A stretch of DNA of 64,000 nucleotides, from the NCBI GenBank assembly GCA_964057225.1, contig OZ059896.1:3596001-3660000 (forward strand), read 5' to 3'. Within the stretch, counting starts at the first letter, position 1. Each line of letters opens with the position of its first letter. Below are positions 51,901 to 64,000 of the stretch, piece by piece. The notes below the pieces were generated by a model that worked only from the letters and a program-made list of their open reading frames with translations, did not search any database and was not told the DNA's origin. Made by a program: the position numbers and the translations under genes. This stretch comes from Auanema rhodensis (taxonomy: Eukaryota; Nematoda; Chromadorea; Rhabditida; Rhabditidae).

Positions 51901-54383
51901 GTGAAGCGAGTTACATACCAAGTGCACATAACGTGTACATTTAATTAGCATAAATTAAAGTTCACGTAAATTTCAAAGTCATGGTTACCATGCACCAATA
52001 TCAATAAAAATTTGTTTTTAGACTAATATGGACATGGAGAATCTAATTTTGAAAACCGCATCTCTTTATCTTTCACGTGAAGCGAGTTACATACCAAGTG
52101 CACATCACGTGTACATTTAATTAGCATAAATTAAAGTTCACGTAAATTTCAAAGTCATGGTTACCATGCACCAATATTAATAAAAATTTGTTTTTAAACT
52201 AATATGGACATGGGGAATCTAATTTTGAAAACCGCATCTCTTTATCTTTCACGTGAAGCGAGTTACATACCAAGTGCACATCACGTGTACATTTAATTAG
52301 CATAAATTAAAGTTCACGTAAATTTCAAAGTCATGGTTACCATGCACCAATATTAATAAAAATTTGTTTTTAGACTAATATGGACATGGGGAATCTAATT
52401 TTGAAAACCGCATCTCTTTATCTTTCACGTGAAGCGAGTTACATACCAAGTGCACATCACGTGTACATTTAATTAGCATAAATTAAAGTTCACGTAAATT
52501 TCAAAGTCATGGTTACCATGCACCAATATCAATAAAAATTTGTTTTTAGACTAATATGGACATGGAGAATCTAATTTTGAAAACCGCATCTCTTTATCTT
52601 TCACGTGAAGCGAGTTACATACCAAGTGCACATCACGTGTACATTTAATTAGCATAAATTAAAGTTCACGTAAATTTCAAAGTCATGGTTACCATGCACC
52701 AATATCAATAAAAATTTGTTTTTAGACTAATATGGACATGGGGAATCTAATTTTGAAAACCGCATCTCTTTATCTTTCACGTGAAGCGAGTTACATACCA
52801 AGTGCACATCACGTGTACACTTAATTAGCATAAATTAAAGTTCACGTAAATTTCAAAGTCATGGTTACCATGCACCAATATCAATAAAAATTTGTTTTTA
52901 GACTAATATGGACATGGGGAATCTAATTTTGAAAACCGCATCTCTTTATCTTTCAAGTGAAGCGAGTTACATACCAAGTGCACATCACGTGTACATTTAA
53001 TTAGCATAAATTAAAGTTCACGTAAATTTCAAAGTCATGGTTACCATGCACCAATATCAATAAAAATTTGTTTTTAGACTAATATGGACATGGGGAATCT
53101 AATTTTGAAAATCGCATCTCTTTATCTTTCACGTGAAGCGAGTTACATACCAAGTGCACATCACGTGTACATTTAATTAGCATAAATTAAAGTTCACGTA
53201 AATTTCAAAGTCATGGTTACCATGAACCAATATCAATAAAAATTTGTTTTTAGACTAATATGGACATGGGGAATCTAATTTTGAAAACCGCATCTCTTTA
53301 TCTTTCACGTGAAGCGAGTTACATACCAAGTGCACATCACGTGTACATTTAATTAGCATAAATTAAAGTTCACGTAAATTTCAAAGTCATGGTTACCATG
53401 CACCAATATCAATAAAAATTTGTTTTTAGACTAATATGGACATGGGGAATCTAATTTTGAAAATCGCATCTCTTTATCTTTCACGTGAAGCGAGTTACAT
53501 ACCAAGTGCACATCACGTGTACATTTAATTAGCATAAATTAAAGTTCACGTAAATTTCAAAGTCATGGTTAGCATGAACCAATATCAATAAAAATTTGTT
53601 TTTAGACTAATATGGACATGGGGAATCTAATTTTGAAAACCGCATCTCTTTATCTTTCACGTGAAGCGAGTTACATACCAAGTGCACATCACGTGTACAT
53701 TTAATTAGCATAAATTAAAGTTCACGTAAATTTCAAAGTCATGGTTACCATGAACCAATATCAATAAAAATTTGTTTTTAGACTAATATGGACATGAGGA
53801 ATCTAATTTTGAAAACCGCATCTCTTTATCTTTCACGTGAAGCGAGTTACATACCAAGTGCACATCACGTGTACATTTAATTAGCATAAATTAAAGTTCA
53901 CGTAAATTTCAAAGTCATGGTTACCATGCACCAATATCAATAAAAATTTGTTTTTAGACTAATTTGGACATGGGGAATCTAATTTTGAAAACCGCATCTC
54001 TTTATCTTTCAAGTGAAGCGAGTTACATACCAAGTGCACATCACGTGTACATTTAATTAGCATAAATTAAAGTTCACGTAAATTTCAAAGTCATGGTTAC
54101 CATGCACCAATATTAATAAAAATTTGTTTTTAGACTAATATGGACATGAGGAATCTAATTTTGAAAACCGCATCTCTTTATCTTCCACGTGAAGCGAGTT
54201 ACATACCAAGTGCACATCACGTGTACATTTAATTAGCATAAATTAAAGTTCACGTAAATTTCAAAGTCATGGTTACCGTGAACCAATATCAATAAAAATT
54301 TGTTTTTAGACTAATATGGACATGGGGAATCTAATTTTGAAAACCGCATCTCTTTATCTTTCACGTGAAGCGAGTTACATACC
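48752..54383 (+). repeat. Zone 13: older 20-mer duplication, 3520-bp offset
   Basis: Monomers 278-289 (48752-50863) align with 298-309 (52272-54383): 83T; 119A; consensus; 21C/157A; 137T; 74A; 137T; 74A; 74A; 109T/157A; 83T/118A; 74A. Private changes have accumulated: 12G, 52C, 132T and 155T in the first copy; 69G, 118A (monomer 306), 154C and 71G in the second. This makes it visibly older than zones 4, 9 and 12. Monomers 290-297 (50864-52271) lie between, with 119A repeats and 2G/112A; 11A/119A; 83T/102A. Confidence 0.78.
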
Positions 54384-57044
54384 AAGTGCACATCACGTGT
54401 ACATTTAATTAGCATAAATTAAAGTTCACGTAAATTTCAAAGTCATGGTTACCATGCACCAATATCAATAAAAATTTGTTTTTAGACTAATTTGAACATG
54501 GGGAATCTAATTTTGAAAACCGCATCTCTATATCTTTCAAGTGAAGCGAGTTACATACCAAGTGCACATCACGTGTACATTTAATTAGCATAAATTAAAG
54601 TTCACGTAAATTTCAAAGTCATGGTTACCATGCACCAATATTAATAAAAATTTGTTTTTAGACTAATAAGGACATGGGGAATCTAATTTTGAAAATCGCA
54701 TCTCTTTATCTTTCACGTGAAGCGAGTTACATACCAAGTGCATATCACGTGTACATTTAATTAGCATAAATTAAAGTTCACGTAAATTTCAAAGTCATGG
54801 TTACCATGAACCAATATCAATAAAAATTTGTTTTTAGACTAATATGGACATGGGGAATCTAATTTTGAAAACCGCATCTCTTTATCTTTCACGTGAAGCG
54901 AGTTACATACCAAGTGCACATCACGTGTACACTTAATTAGCATAAATTAAAGTTCACGTAAATTTCAAAGTCATGGTTACCATGCACCAATATCAATAAA
55001 AATTTGTTTTTAGACTAATATGGACATGGGGAATCTAATTTTGAAAACCGCATCTCTTTATCTTTCACGTGAAGCGAGTTACATACCAAGTGCACATCAC
55101 GTGTACATTTAATTAGCATAAATTAAAGTTCACGTAAATTTCAAAGTCATGGTTACCATGCACCAATATCAATAAAAATTTGTTTTTAGACTAATATGAA
55201 CATGGGGAATCTAATTTTGAAAACCGCATCTCTTTATCTTTCACGTGAAGCGAGTTACATACCAAGTGCACATAACGTGTACATTTAATTAGCATAAATT
55301 AAAGTTCACGTAAATTTCAAAGTCATGGTTACCATGCACCAATATCAATAAAAATTTGTTTTTAGACTAATATGGACATGGAGAATCTAATTTTGAAAAT
55401 CGCATCTCTTTATCTTTCACGTGAAACGAGTTACATACCAAGTGCACATCACGTGTACATTTAATTAGCATAAATTAAAGTTCACGTAAATTTCAAAGTC
55501 ATGGTTACCATGAACCAATATCAATAAAAATTTGTTTTTAGACTAATATGGACATGGGGAATCTAATTTTGAAAACCGCATCTCTTTATCTTTCACGTGA
55601 AGCGAGTTACATACCAAGTGCACATCACGTGTACATTTAATTAGCATAAATTAAAGTTCACGTAAATTTCAAAGTCATGGTTACCATGAACCAATATCAA
55701 TAAAAATTTGTTTTTAGACTAATATGGACATGGGGAATCTAATTTTGAAAACCGCATCTCTTTATCTTTCACGTGAAGCGAGTTACATACCAAGTGCACA
55801 TCACGTGTACATTTAATTAGCATAAATTAAAGTTCACGTAAATTTCAAAGTCATGGTTACCATGCACCAATATCAATAAAAATTTGTTTTTAGACTAATA
55901 TGAACATGGGGAATCTAATTTTGAAAACCGCATCTCTTTATCTTTCACGTGAAGCGAGTTACATACCAAGTGCACATAACGTGTACATTTAATTAGCATA
56001 AATTAAAGTTCACGTAAATTTCAAAGTCATGGTTACCATGCACCAATATCAATAAAAATTTGTTTTTAGACTAATATGGACATGGAGAATCTAATTTTGA
56101 AAATCGCATCTCTTTATCTTTCACGTGAAACGAGTTACATACCAAGTGCACATCACGTGTACATTTAATTAGCATAAATTAAAGTTCACGTAAATTTCAA
56201 AGTCATGGTTACCATGAACCAATATCAATAAAAATTTGTTTTTAGACTAATATGGACATGGGGAATCTAATTTTGAAAACCGCATCTCTTTATCTTTCAC
56301 GTGAAGCGAGTTACATACCAAGTGCACATCACGTGTACATTTAATTAGCATAAATTAAAGTTCACGTAAATTTCAAAGTCATGGTTACCATGAACCAATA
56401 TCAATAAAAATTTGTTTTTAGACTAATATGGACATGGGGAATCTAATTTTGAAAACCGCATCTCTTTATCTTTCACGTGAAGCGAGTTACATACCAAGTG
56501 CACATCACGTGTACATTTAATTAGCATAAATTAAAGTTCACGTAAATTTCAAAGTCATGGTTACCATGCACCAATATTAATAAAAATTTGTTTTTAGACT
56601 AATATGGACATGGGGAATCTAATTTTGAAAACCGCATCTCTTTATCTTTCACGTGAAGCGAGTTACATACCAAGTGCACATCACGAGTACATTTAATTAG
56701 CATAAATTAAAGTTCACGTAAATTTCAAAGTCATGGTTACCATGCACCAATATCAATAAAAATTTGTTTTTAGACTAATATGGACATGGAGAATCTAATT
56801 TTGAAAACCGCATCTCTTTATCTTTCACGTGAAGCGAGTTACATACCAAGTGCACATCACGTGTACATTTAATTAGCATAAATTAAAGTTCACGTAAATT
56901 TCAAAGTCATGGTTACCATGCACCAATATCAATAAAAATTTGTTTTTAGACTAATATGAACATGGGGAATCTAATTTTGAAAACCGCATCACTTTATCTT
57001 TCACGTGAAGCGAGTTACATACCAAGTGCACATAACGTGTACAT
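54384..57044 (+). repeat. Zone 14: contains a tandem 4-mer HOR, 704-bp unit (55088-56495)
   Basis: Monomers 314-317 and 318-321 share 112A; 11A/119A/137T/163A; 74A; 74A without any difference I can see. The 163A allele (GTGAAACGAG) tags them and reappears in the monomer at 59488. Before them lie private variants: 147A (54384), 110A (54560) and 8T (54736, GTGCATATC). After them come 15A (56672, CACGAG) and 144A (56848). Confidence 0.85.
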
Positions 57045-59600
57045 TTAATTAGCATAAATTAAAGTTCACGTAAATTTCAAAGTCATGGTTACCATGCACC
57101 AATATCAATAAAAATTTGTTTTTAGACTAATTTGGACATGGGGAATCTAATTTTGAAAACCGCATCTCTTTATCTTTCAAGTGAAGCGAGTTACATACCA
57201 AGTGCACATCACGTGTACATTTAATTAGCATAAATTAAAGTTCACGTAAATTTCAAAGTCATGGTTACCATGCACCAATATTAATAAAAATTTGTTTTTA
57301 GACTAATATGGACATGAGGAATCTAATTTTGAAAACCGCATCTCTTTATCTTCCACGTGAAGCGAGTTACATACCAAGTGCACATCACGTGTACATTTAA
57401 TTAGCATAAATTAAAGTTCACGTAAATTTCAAAGTCATGGTTACCGTGAACCAATATCAATAAAAATTTGTTTTTAGACTAATATGGACATGGGGAATCT
57501 AATTTTGAAAACCGCATCTCTTTATCTTTCACGTGAAGCGAGTTACATACCAAGTGCACATCACGTGTACATTTAATTAGCATAAATTAAAGTTCACGTA
57601 AATTTCAAAGTCATGGTTACCATGCACCAATATCAATAAAAATTTGTTTTTAGACTAATTTGAACATGGGGAATCTAATTTTGAAAACCGCATCTCTTTA
57701 TCTTTCAAGTGAAGCGAGTTACATACCAAGTGCACATCACGTGTACATTTAATTAGCATAAATTAAAGTTCACGTAAATTTCAAAGTCATGGTTACCATG
57801 AACCAATATCAATAAAAATTTGTTTTTAGACTAATATGGACATGGGGAATCTAATTTTGAAAACCGCATCTCTTTATCTTTCACGTGAAGCGAGTTACAT
57901 ACCAAGTGCACATCACGTGTACACTTAATTAGCATAAATTAAAGTTCACGTAAATTTCAAAGTCATGGTTACCATGCACCAATATCAATAAAAATTTGTT
58001 TTTAGACTAATATGGACATGGGGAATCTAATTTTGAAAACCGCATCTCTTTATCTTCCACGTGAAGCGAGTTACATACCAAGTGCACATCACGTGTACAT
58101 TTAATTAGCATAAATTAAAGTTCACGTAAATTTCAAAGTCATGGTTACCATGCACCAATATCAATAAAAATTTGTTTTTAGACTAATATGGACATGAGGA
58201 ATCTAATTTTGAAAACCGCATCTCTTTATCTTCCACGTGAAGCGAGTTACATACCAAGTGCACATCACGTGTACATTTAATTAGCATAAATTAAAGTTCA
58301 CGTAAATTTCAAAGTCATGGTTACCATGCACCAATATTAATAAAAATTTGTTTTTAGACTAATATGGACATGAGGAATCTAATTTTGAAAACCGCATCTC
58401 TTTATCTTCCACGTGAAGCGAGTTACATACCAAGTGCACATCACGTGTACATTTAATTAGCATAAATTAAAGTTCACGTAAATTTCAAAGTCATGGTTAC
58501 CGTGAACCAATATCAATAAAAATTTGTTTTTAGACTAATATGGACATGGGGAATCTAATTTTGAAAACCGCATCTCTTTATCTTTCACGTGAAGCGAGTT
58601 ACATACCAAGTGCACATCACGTGTACATTTAATTAGCATAAATTAAAGTTCACGTAAATTTCAAAGTCATGGTTACCATGCACCAATATCAATAAAAATT
58701 TGTTTTTAGACTAATTTGAACATGGGGAATCTAATTTTGAAAACCGCATCTCTTTATCTTTCAAGTGAAGCGAGTTACATACCAAGTGCACATCACGTGT
58801 ACATTTAATTAGCATAAATTAAAGTTCACGTAAATTTCAAAGTCATGGTTACCATGAACCAATATCAATAAAAATTTGTTTTTAGACTAATATGGACATG
58901 GGGAATCTAATTTTGAAAACCGCATCTCTTTATCTTTCACGTGAAGCGAGTTACATACCAAGTGCACATCACGTGTACACTTAATTAGCATAAATTAAAG
59001 TTCACGTAAATTTCAAAGTCATGGTTACCATGCACCAATATCAATAAAAATTTGTTTTTAGACTAATATGGACATGGGGAATCTAATTTTGAAAACCGCA
59101 TCTCTTTATCTTTCAAGTGAAGCGAGTTACATACCAAGTGCACATCACGTGTACATTTAATTAGCATAAATTAAAGTTCACGTAAATTTCAAAGTCATGG
59201 TTACCATGCACCAATATCAATAAAAATTTGTTTTTAGACTAATATGGACATGGGGAATCTAATTTTGAAAACCGCATCTCTTTATCTTTCACGTGAAGCG
59301 AGTTACATACCAAGTGCACATCACGTGTACATTTAATTAGCATAAATTAAAGTTCACGTAAATTTCAAAGTCATGGTTACCATGCACCAATATCAATAAA
59401 AATTTGTTTTTAGACTAATATGAACATGGGGAATCTAATTTTGAAAACCGCATCTCTTTATCTTTCACGTGAAGCGAGTTACATACCAAGTGCACATAAC
59501 GTGTACATTTAATTAGCATAAATTAAAGTTCACGTAAATTTCAAAGTCATGGTTACCATGCACCAATATCAATAAAAATTTGTTTTTAGACTAATATGGA
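57045..59600 (+). repeat. Zone 15a: first copy of a 4400-bp-offset (25-mer) duplication, with an internal 6-mer
   Basis: From position 22 of monomer 325 to 59600 the allele string matches 61445-64000 with no difference I could find, 2556 bp in all. The order starts 109T/157A; 83T/118A/154C; 71G/74A; 109T/112A/157A; 74A; 21C/154C; 118A/154C. Inside it, monomers 326-329 and 332-335 repeat at 1056 bp. The unduplicated source-like monomers 307-310 lie at 53856-54559. The left breakpoint is sharp: monomer 325 has 11A while its partner 350 has 21C. Confidence 0.9.
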
Positions 59601-61444
59601 CATGGAGAATCTAATTTTGAAAATCGCATCTCTTTATCTTTCACGTGAAACGAGTTACATACCAAGTGCACATCACGTGTACATTTAATTAGCATAAATT
59701 AAAGTTCACGTAAATTTCAAAGTCATGGTTACCATGAACCAATATCAATAAAAATTTGTTTTTAGACTAATATGGACATGGGGAATCTAATTTTGAAAAC
59801 CGCATCTCTTTATCTTTCACGTGAAGCGAGTTACATACCAAGTGCACATCACGTGTACATTTAATTAGCATAAATTAAAGTTCACGTAAATTTCAAAGTC
59901 ATGGTTACCATGAACCAATATCAATAAAAATTTGTTTTTAGACTAATATGGACATGGGGAATCTAATTTTGAAAACCGCATCTCTCTATCTTTCACGTGA
60001 AGCGAGTTACATACCAAGTGCACATCACGTGTACATTTAATTAGCATAAATTAAAGTTCACGTAAATTTCAAAGTCATGGTTACCATGCACCAATATTAA
60101 TAAAAATTTGTTTTTAAACTAATATGGACATGGGGAATCTAATTTTGAAAACAGCATCTCTTTATCTTTCACGTGAAGCGAGTTACATACCAAGTGCACA
60201 TCACGTGTACATTTAATTAGCATAAATTAAAGTTCACGTAAATTTCAAAGTCATGGTTACCATGAACCAATATCAATAAAAATTTGTTTTTAGACTAATA
60301 TGGACATGGGGAATCTAATTTTGAAAATCGCATCTCTTTATCTTTCACGTGAAGCGAGTTACATACCAAGTGCACATCACGTGTACATTTAATTAGCATA
60401 AATTAAAGTTCACGTAAATTTCAAAGTCATGGTTACCATGCACCAATATCAATAAAAATTTGTTTTTAGACTAATATGAACATGGGGAATCTAATTTTGA
60501 AAATCGCATCTCTTTATCTTTCACGTGAAGCGAATTACATACCAAGTGCACATCACGTGTACATTTAATTAGCATAAATTAAAGTTCACGTAAATTTCAA
60601 AGTCATGGTTACCATGCACCAATATCAATAAAAATTTGTTTTTAGACTAATATGAACATGGGGAATCTAATTTTGAAAACCGCATCTCTTTATCTTTCAC
60701 GTGAAGCGAGTTACATACCAAGTGCACATAACGTGTACATTTAATTAGCATAAATTAAAGTTCACGTAAATTTCAAAGTCATGGTTACCATGCACCAATA
60801 TCAATAAAAATTTGTTTTTAGACTAATATGGACATGGAGAATCTAATTTTGAAAACCGCATCTCTTTATCTTTCACGTGAAGCGAGTTACATACCAAGTG
60901 CACATCACGTGTACATTTAACTAGCATAAATTAATGTTCACGTAAATTTCAAAGTCATGGTTACCATGCACCAATATTAATAAAAATTTGTTTTTAGACT
61001 AATATGAACATGGGGAATCTAATTTTGAAAACCGCATCTCTTTATCTTTCACGTGAAGCGAGTTACATACCAAGTGCACATCACGTGTACATTTAATTAG
61101 CATAAATTAAAGTTCACGTAAATTTCAAAGTCATGGTTACCATGCACCAATATCAATAAAAATTTGTTTTTAGACTAATATGGACATGGAGAATCTAATT
61201 TTGAAAACCGCATCTCTTTATCTTTCACGTGAAGCGAGTTACATACCAAGTGCACATCACGTGTACATTTAATTAGCATAAATTAAAGTTCACGTAAATT
61301 TCAAAGTCATGGTTACCATGCACCAATATCAATAAAAATTTGTTTTTAGACTAATATGGACATGGGGAATCTAATTTTGAAAACCGCATCTCTTTATCTT
61401 TCACGTGAAGCGAGTTACATACCAAGTGCACATCACGTGTACAC
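59601..61444 (+). repeat. Monomers between the two 4400-bp-offset copies
   Basis: About ten monomers. They continue the 11A/119A/137T/163A monomer at 59488, then 74A; 74A/147C; 83T/102A/138A; 74A/137T; 112A/137T/167A; 112A; 11A/119A; a monomer at 60896 with an extra C in the inverted-repeat region (TTAACTAGC) and a T in ATTAATG; 119A; consensus. The 83T/102A; 74A/137T pair resembles 42592-42943. There is no gene. Confidence 0.72.
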
Positions 61445-64000
61445 TTAATTAGCATAAATTAAAGTTCACGTAAATTTCAAAGTCATGGTTACCATGCACC
61501 AATATCAATAAAAATTTGTTTTTAGACTAATTTGGACATGGGGAATCTAATTTTGAAAACCGCATCTCTTTATCTTTCAAGTGAAGCGAGTTACATACCA
61601 AGTGCACATCACGTGTACATTTAATTAGCATAAATTAAAGTTCACGTAAATTTCAAAGTCATGGTTACCATGCACCAATATTAATAAAAATTTGTTTTTA
61701 GACTAATATGGACATGAGGAATCTAATTTTGAAAACCGCATCTCTTTATCTTCCACGTGAAGCGAGTTACATACCAAGTGCACATCACGTGTACATTTAA
61801 TTAGCATAAATTAAAGTTCACGTAAATTTCAAAGTCATGGTTACCGTGAACCAATATCAATAAAAATTTGTTTTTAGACTAATATGGACATGGGGAATCT
61901 AATTTTGAAAACCGCATCTCTTTATCTTTCACGTGAAGCGAGTTACATACCAAGTGCACATCACGTGTACATTTAATTAGCATAAATTAAAGTTCACGTA
62001 AATTTCAAAGTCATGGTTACCATGCACCAATATCAATAAAAATTTGTTTTTAGACTAATTTGAACATGGGGAATCTAATTTTGAAAACCGCATCTCTTTA
62101 TCTTTCAAGTGAAGCGAGTTACATACCAAGTGCACATCACGTGTACATTTAATTAGCATAAATTAAAGTTCACGTAAATTTCAAAGTCATGGTTACCATG
62201 AACCAATATCAATAAAAATTTGTTTTTAGACTAATATGGACATGGGGAATCTAATTTTGAAAACCGCATCTCTTTATCTTTCACGTGAAGCGAGTTACAT
62301 ACCAAGTGCACATCACGTGTACACTTAATTAGCATAAATTAAAGTTCACGTAAATTTCAAAGTCATGGTTACCATGCACCAATATCAATAAAAATTTGTT
62401 TTTAGACTAATATGGACATGGGGAATCTAATTTTGAAAACCGCATCTCTTTATCTTCCACGTGAAGCGAGTTACATACCAAGTGCACATCACGTGTACAT
62501 TTAATTAGCATAAATTAAAGTTCACGTAAATTTCAAAGTCATGGTTACCATGCACCAATATCAATAAAAATTTGTTTTTAGACTAATATGGACATGAGGA
62601 ATCTAATTTTGAAAACCGCATCTCTTTATCTTCCACGTGAAGCGAGTTACATACCAAGTGCACATCACGTGTACATTTAATTAGCATAAATTAAAGTTCA
62701 CGTAAATTTCAAAGTCATGGTTACCATGCACCAATATTAATAAAAATTTGTTTTTAGACTAATATGGACATGAGGAATCTAATTTTGAAAACCGCATCTC
62801 TTTATCTTCCACGTGAAGCGAGTTACATACCAAGTGCACATCACGTGTACATTTAATTAGCATAAATTAAAGTTCACGTAAATTTCAAAGTCATGGTTAC
62901 CGTGAACCAATATCAATAAAAATTTGTTTTTAGACTAATATGGACATGGGGAATCTAATTTTGAAAACCGCATCTCTTTATCTTTCACGTGAAGCGAGTT
63001 ACATACCAAGTGCACATCACGTGTACATTTAATTAGCATAAATTAAAGTTCACGTAAATTTCAAAGTCATGGTTACCATGCACCAATATCAATAAAAATT
63101 TGTTTTTAGACTAATTTGAACATGGGGAATCTAATTTTGAAAACCGCATCTCTTTATCTTTCAAGTGAAGCGAGTTACATACCAAGTGCACATCACGTGT
63201 ACATTTAATTAGCATAAATTAAAGTTCACGTAAATTTCAAAGTCATGGTTACCATGAACCAATATCAATAAAAATTTGTTTTTAGACTAATATGGACATG
63301 GGGAATCTAATTTTGAAAACCGCATCTCTTTATCTTTCACGTGAAGCGAGTTACATACCAAGTGCACATCACGTGTACACTTAATTAGCATAAATTAAAG
63401 TTCACGTAAATTTCAAAGTCATGGTTACCATGCACCAATATCAATAAAAATTTGTTTTTAGACTAATATGGACATGGGGAATCTAATTTTGAAAACCGCA
63501 TCTCTTTATCTTTCAAGTGAAGCGAGTTACATACCAAGTGCACATCACGTGTACATTTAATTAGCATAAATTAAAGTTCACGTAAATTTCAAAGTCATGG
63601 TTACCATGCACCAATATCAATAAAAATTTGTTTTTAGACTAATATGGACATGGGGAATCTAATTTTGAAAACCGCATCTCTTTATCTTTCACGTGAAGCG
63701 AGTTACATACCAAGTGCACATCACGTGTACATTTAATTAGCATAAATTAAAGTTCACGTAAATTTCAAAGTCATGGTTACCATGCACCAATATCAATAAA
63801 AATTTGTTTTTAGACTAATATGAACATGGGGAATCTAATTTTGAAAACCGCATCTCTTTATCTTTCACGTGAAGCGAGTTACATACCAAGTGCACATAAC
63901 GTGTACATTTAATTAGCATAAATTAAAGTTCACGTAAATTTCAAAGTCATGGTTACCATGCACCAATATCAATAAAAATTTGTTTTTAGACTAATATGGA
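61445..64000 (+). repeat. Zone 15b: second copy of the 4400-bp-offset duplication, cut by the window end
   Basis: It repeats 57045-59600 to the last base of the window, so the real copy may be longer and the 25-mer may continue as a proper HOR outside. The last monomer (63888-64000, 113 bp visible) carries 11A, as its partner at 59488 does. Whether it also has 137T and 163A cannot be seen. Confidence 0.9.

Larger units (their letters stand above)
1..64000 (+). repeat. Satellite DNA array, 176-bp monomer, 363 full copies plus a partial copy
   Basis: The motif AAGTGCACATCACGTGTAC recurs every 176 bp from base 1 to base 63888. All copies have the same orientation and there is no unique sequence between them. 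The derived consensus has 31 C and 26 G, about 32% G+C. Most monomers differ from consensus at zero to three positions. Only one length change is visible, a 1-bp deletion in monomer 12. There is no transposable element, gene or inversion. Nucleosome-sized monomers in long homogeneous arrays are typical of centromeric satellites in plants and animals, so a centromeric role is likely. A pericentromeric or other heterochromatic block cannot be excluded. I do not recognise the family and cannot name the species. Confidence 0.98.

Noticed and set aside
1-64000. CRISPR array
   Set aside because: The repeat is 176 bp with no unique spacers; every base belongs to the monomer, and there are no cas-like genes.
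1-64000. CENP-B box
   Set aside because: I found no match to TTCG....A..CGGG in the consensus on either strand; no CGGG occurs in the monomer.
1-64000. Known centromere satellite families such as human alpha-satellite (171 bp) or Arabidopsis CEN178
   Set aside because: The monomer length and the sequence, as far as I can recall those families, do not match. A database search with the consensus would decide.
1-64000. Telomeric or rDNA spacer repeats
   Set aside because: There are no TTTAGGG/TTAGGG-type tandem runs, no rRNA sequence and no spacer promoter context.

Overview
The whole 64 kb window is one uninterrupted head-to-tail satellite DNA array. The monomer is 176 bp and about 32% G+C (57 of 176 bases in the consensus I derived). 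There are 363 complete monomers and a truncated 364th, all in the same orientation. I see no protein-coding gene, RNA gene, transposon, CRISPR array, telomeric repeat or unique sequence. A nucleosome-length A+T-rich monomer in an array longer than 64 kb points to a eukaryotic chromosome, most likely a centromere or a large heterochromatic block. Monomer length, base composition and lack of a CENP-B-box-like motif (TTCG....A..CGGG) fit a plant or invertebrate better than a primate. I do not recognise the satellite family, and no flanking DNA fixes the species or the chromosomal position.

Numbering: monomer position 1 is the first base of AAGTGCAC (window base 1). Monomer n starts at 1+176(n-1) up to monomer 12, and one base earlier after that, because monomer 12 is 175 bp. 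This 1-bp deletion is the only length change I found. Alleles are written as monomer position plus base, such as 74A; 'TA' means 175T+176A. The consensus carries C at 11, 74, 83, 124, 137 and 157; T at 21, 36 and 116; A at 1, 81 and 109; and G at 102, 112, 117-120 and 133.

The monomers differ by single-base alleles. Reading these alleles in order shows a patchwork of local higher-order repeats (HORs), each present in about two copies: an 8-mer (2112-4927), a 12-mer (6548-11202), a 4-mer (12672-14079), 13-mer, 4-mer, 14-mer, 6-mer and 20-mer relations inside a variant-rich zone (14080-26751), a 14-mer (29744-34495), a 5-mer (33616-35375), another 12-mer (45056-48927), an older 20-mer (48752-54383), a 4-mer (55088-56495), and a 25-mer offset whose second copy runs off the window end (57045-59600 and 61445-64000). 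No single HOR dominates. Hybrid monomers (for example 36608-36783) mark probable unequal-crossover joints.

Each monomer has a conserved architecture: a 7-bp inverted repeat (21-40), a 13-bp dyad (61-73), a 10-bp palindrome (153-162), an A/T-tract block (87-100) and three CACGT cores (12, 44 and 155 regions) grouped around the monomer junction. These are candidate protein-binding or non-B-DNA elements. Their function is inference.
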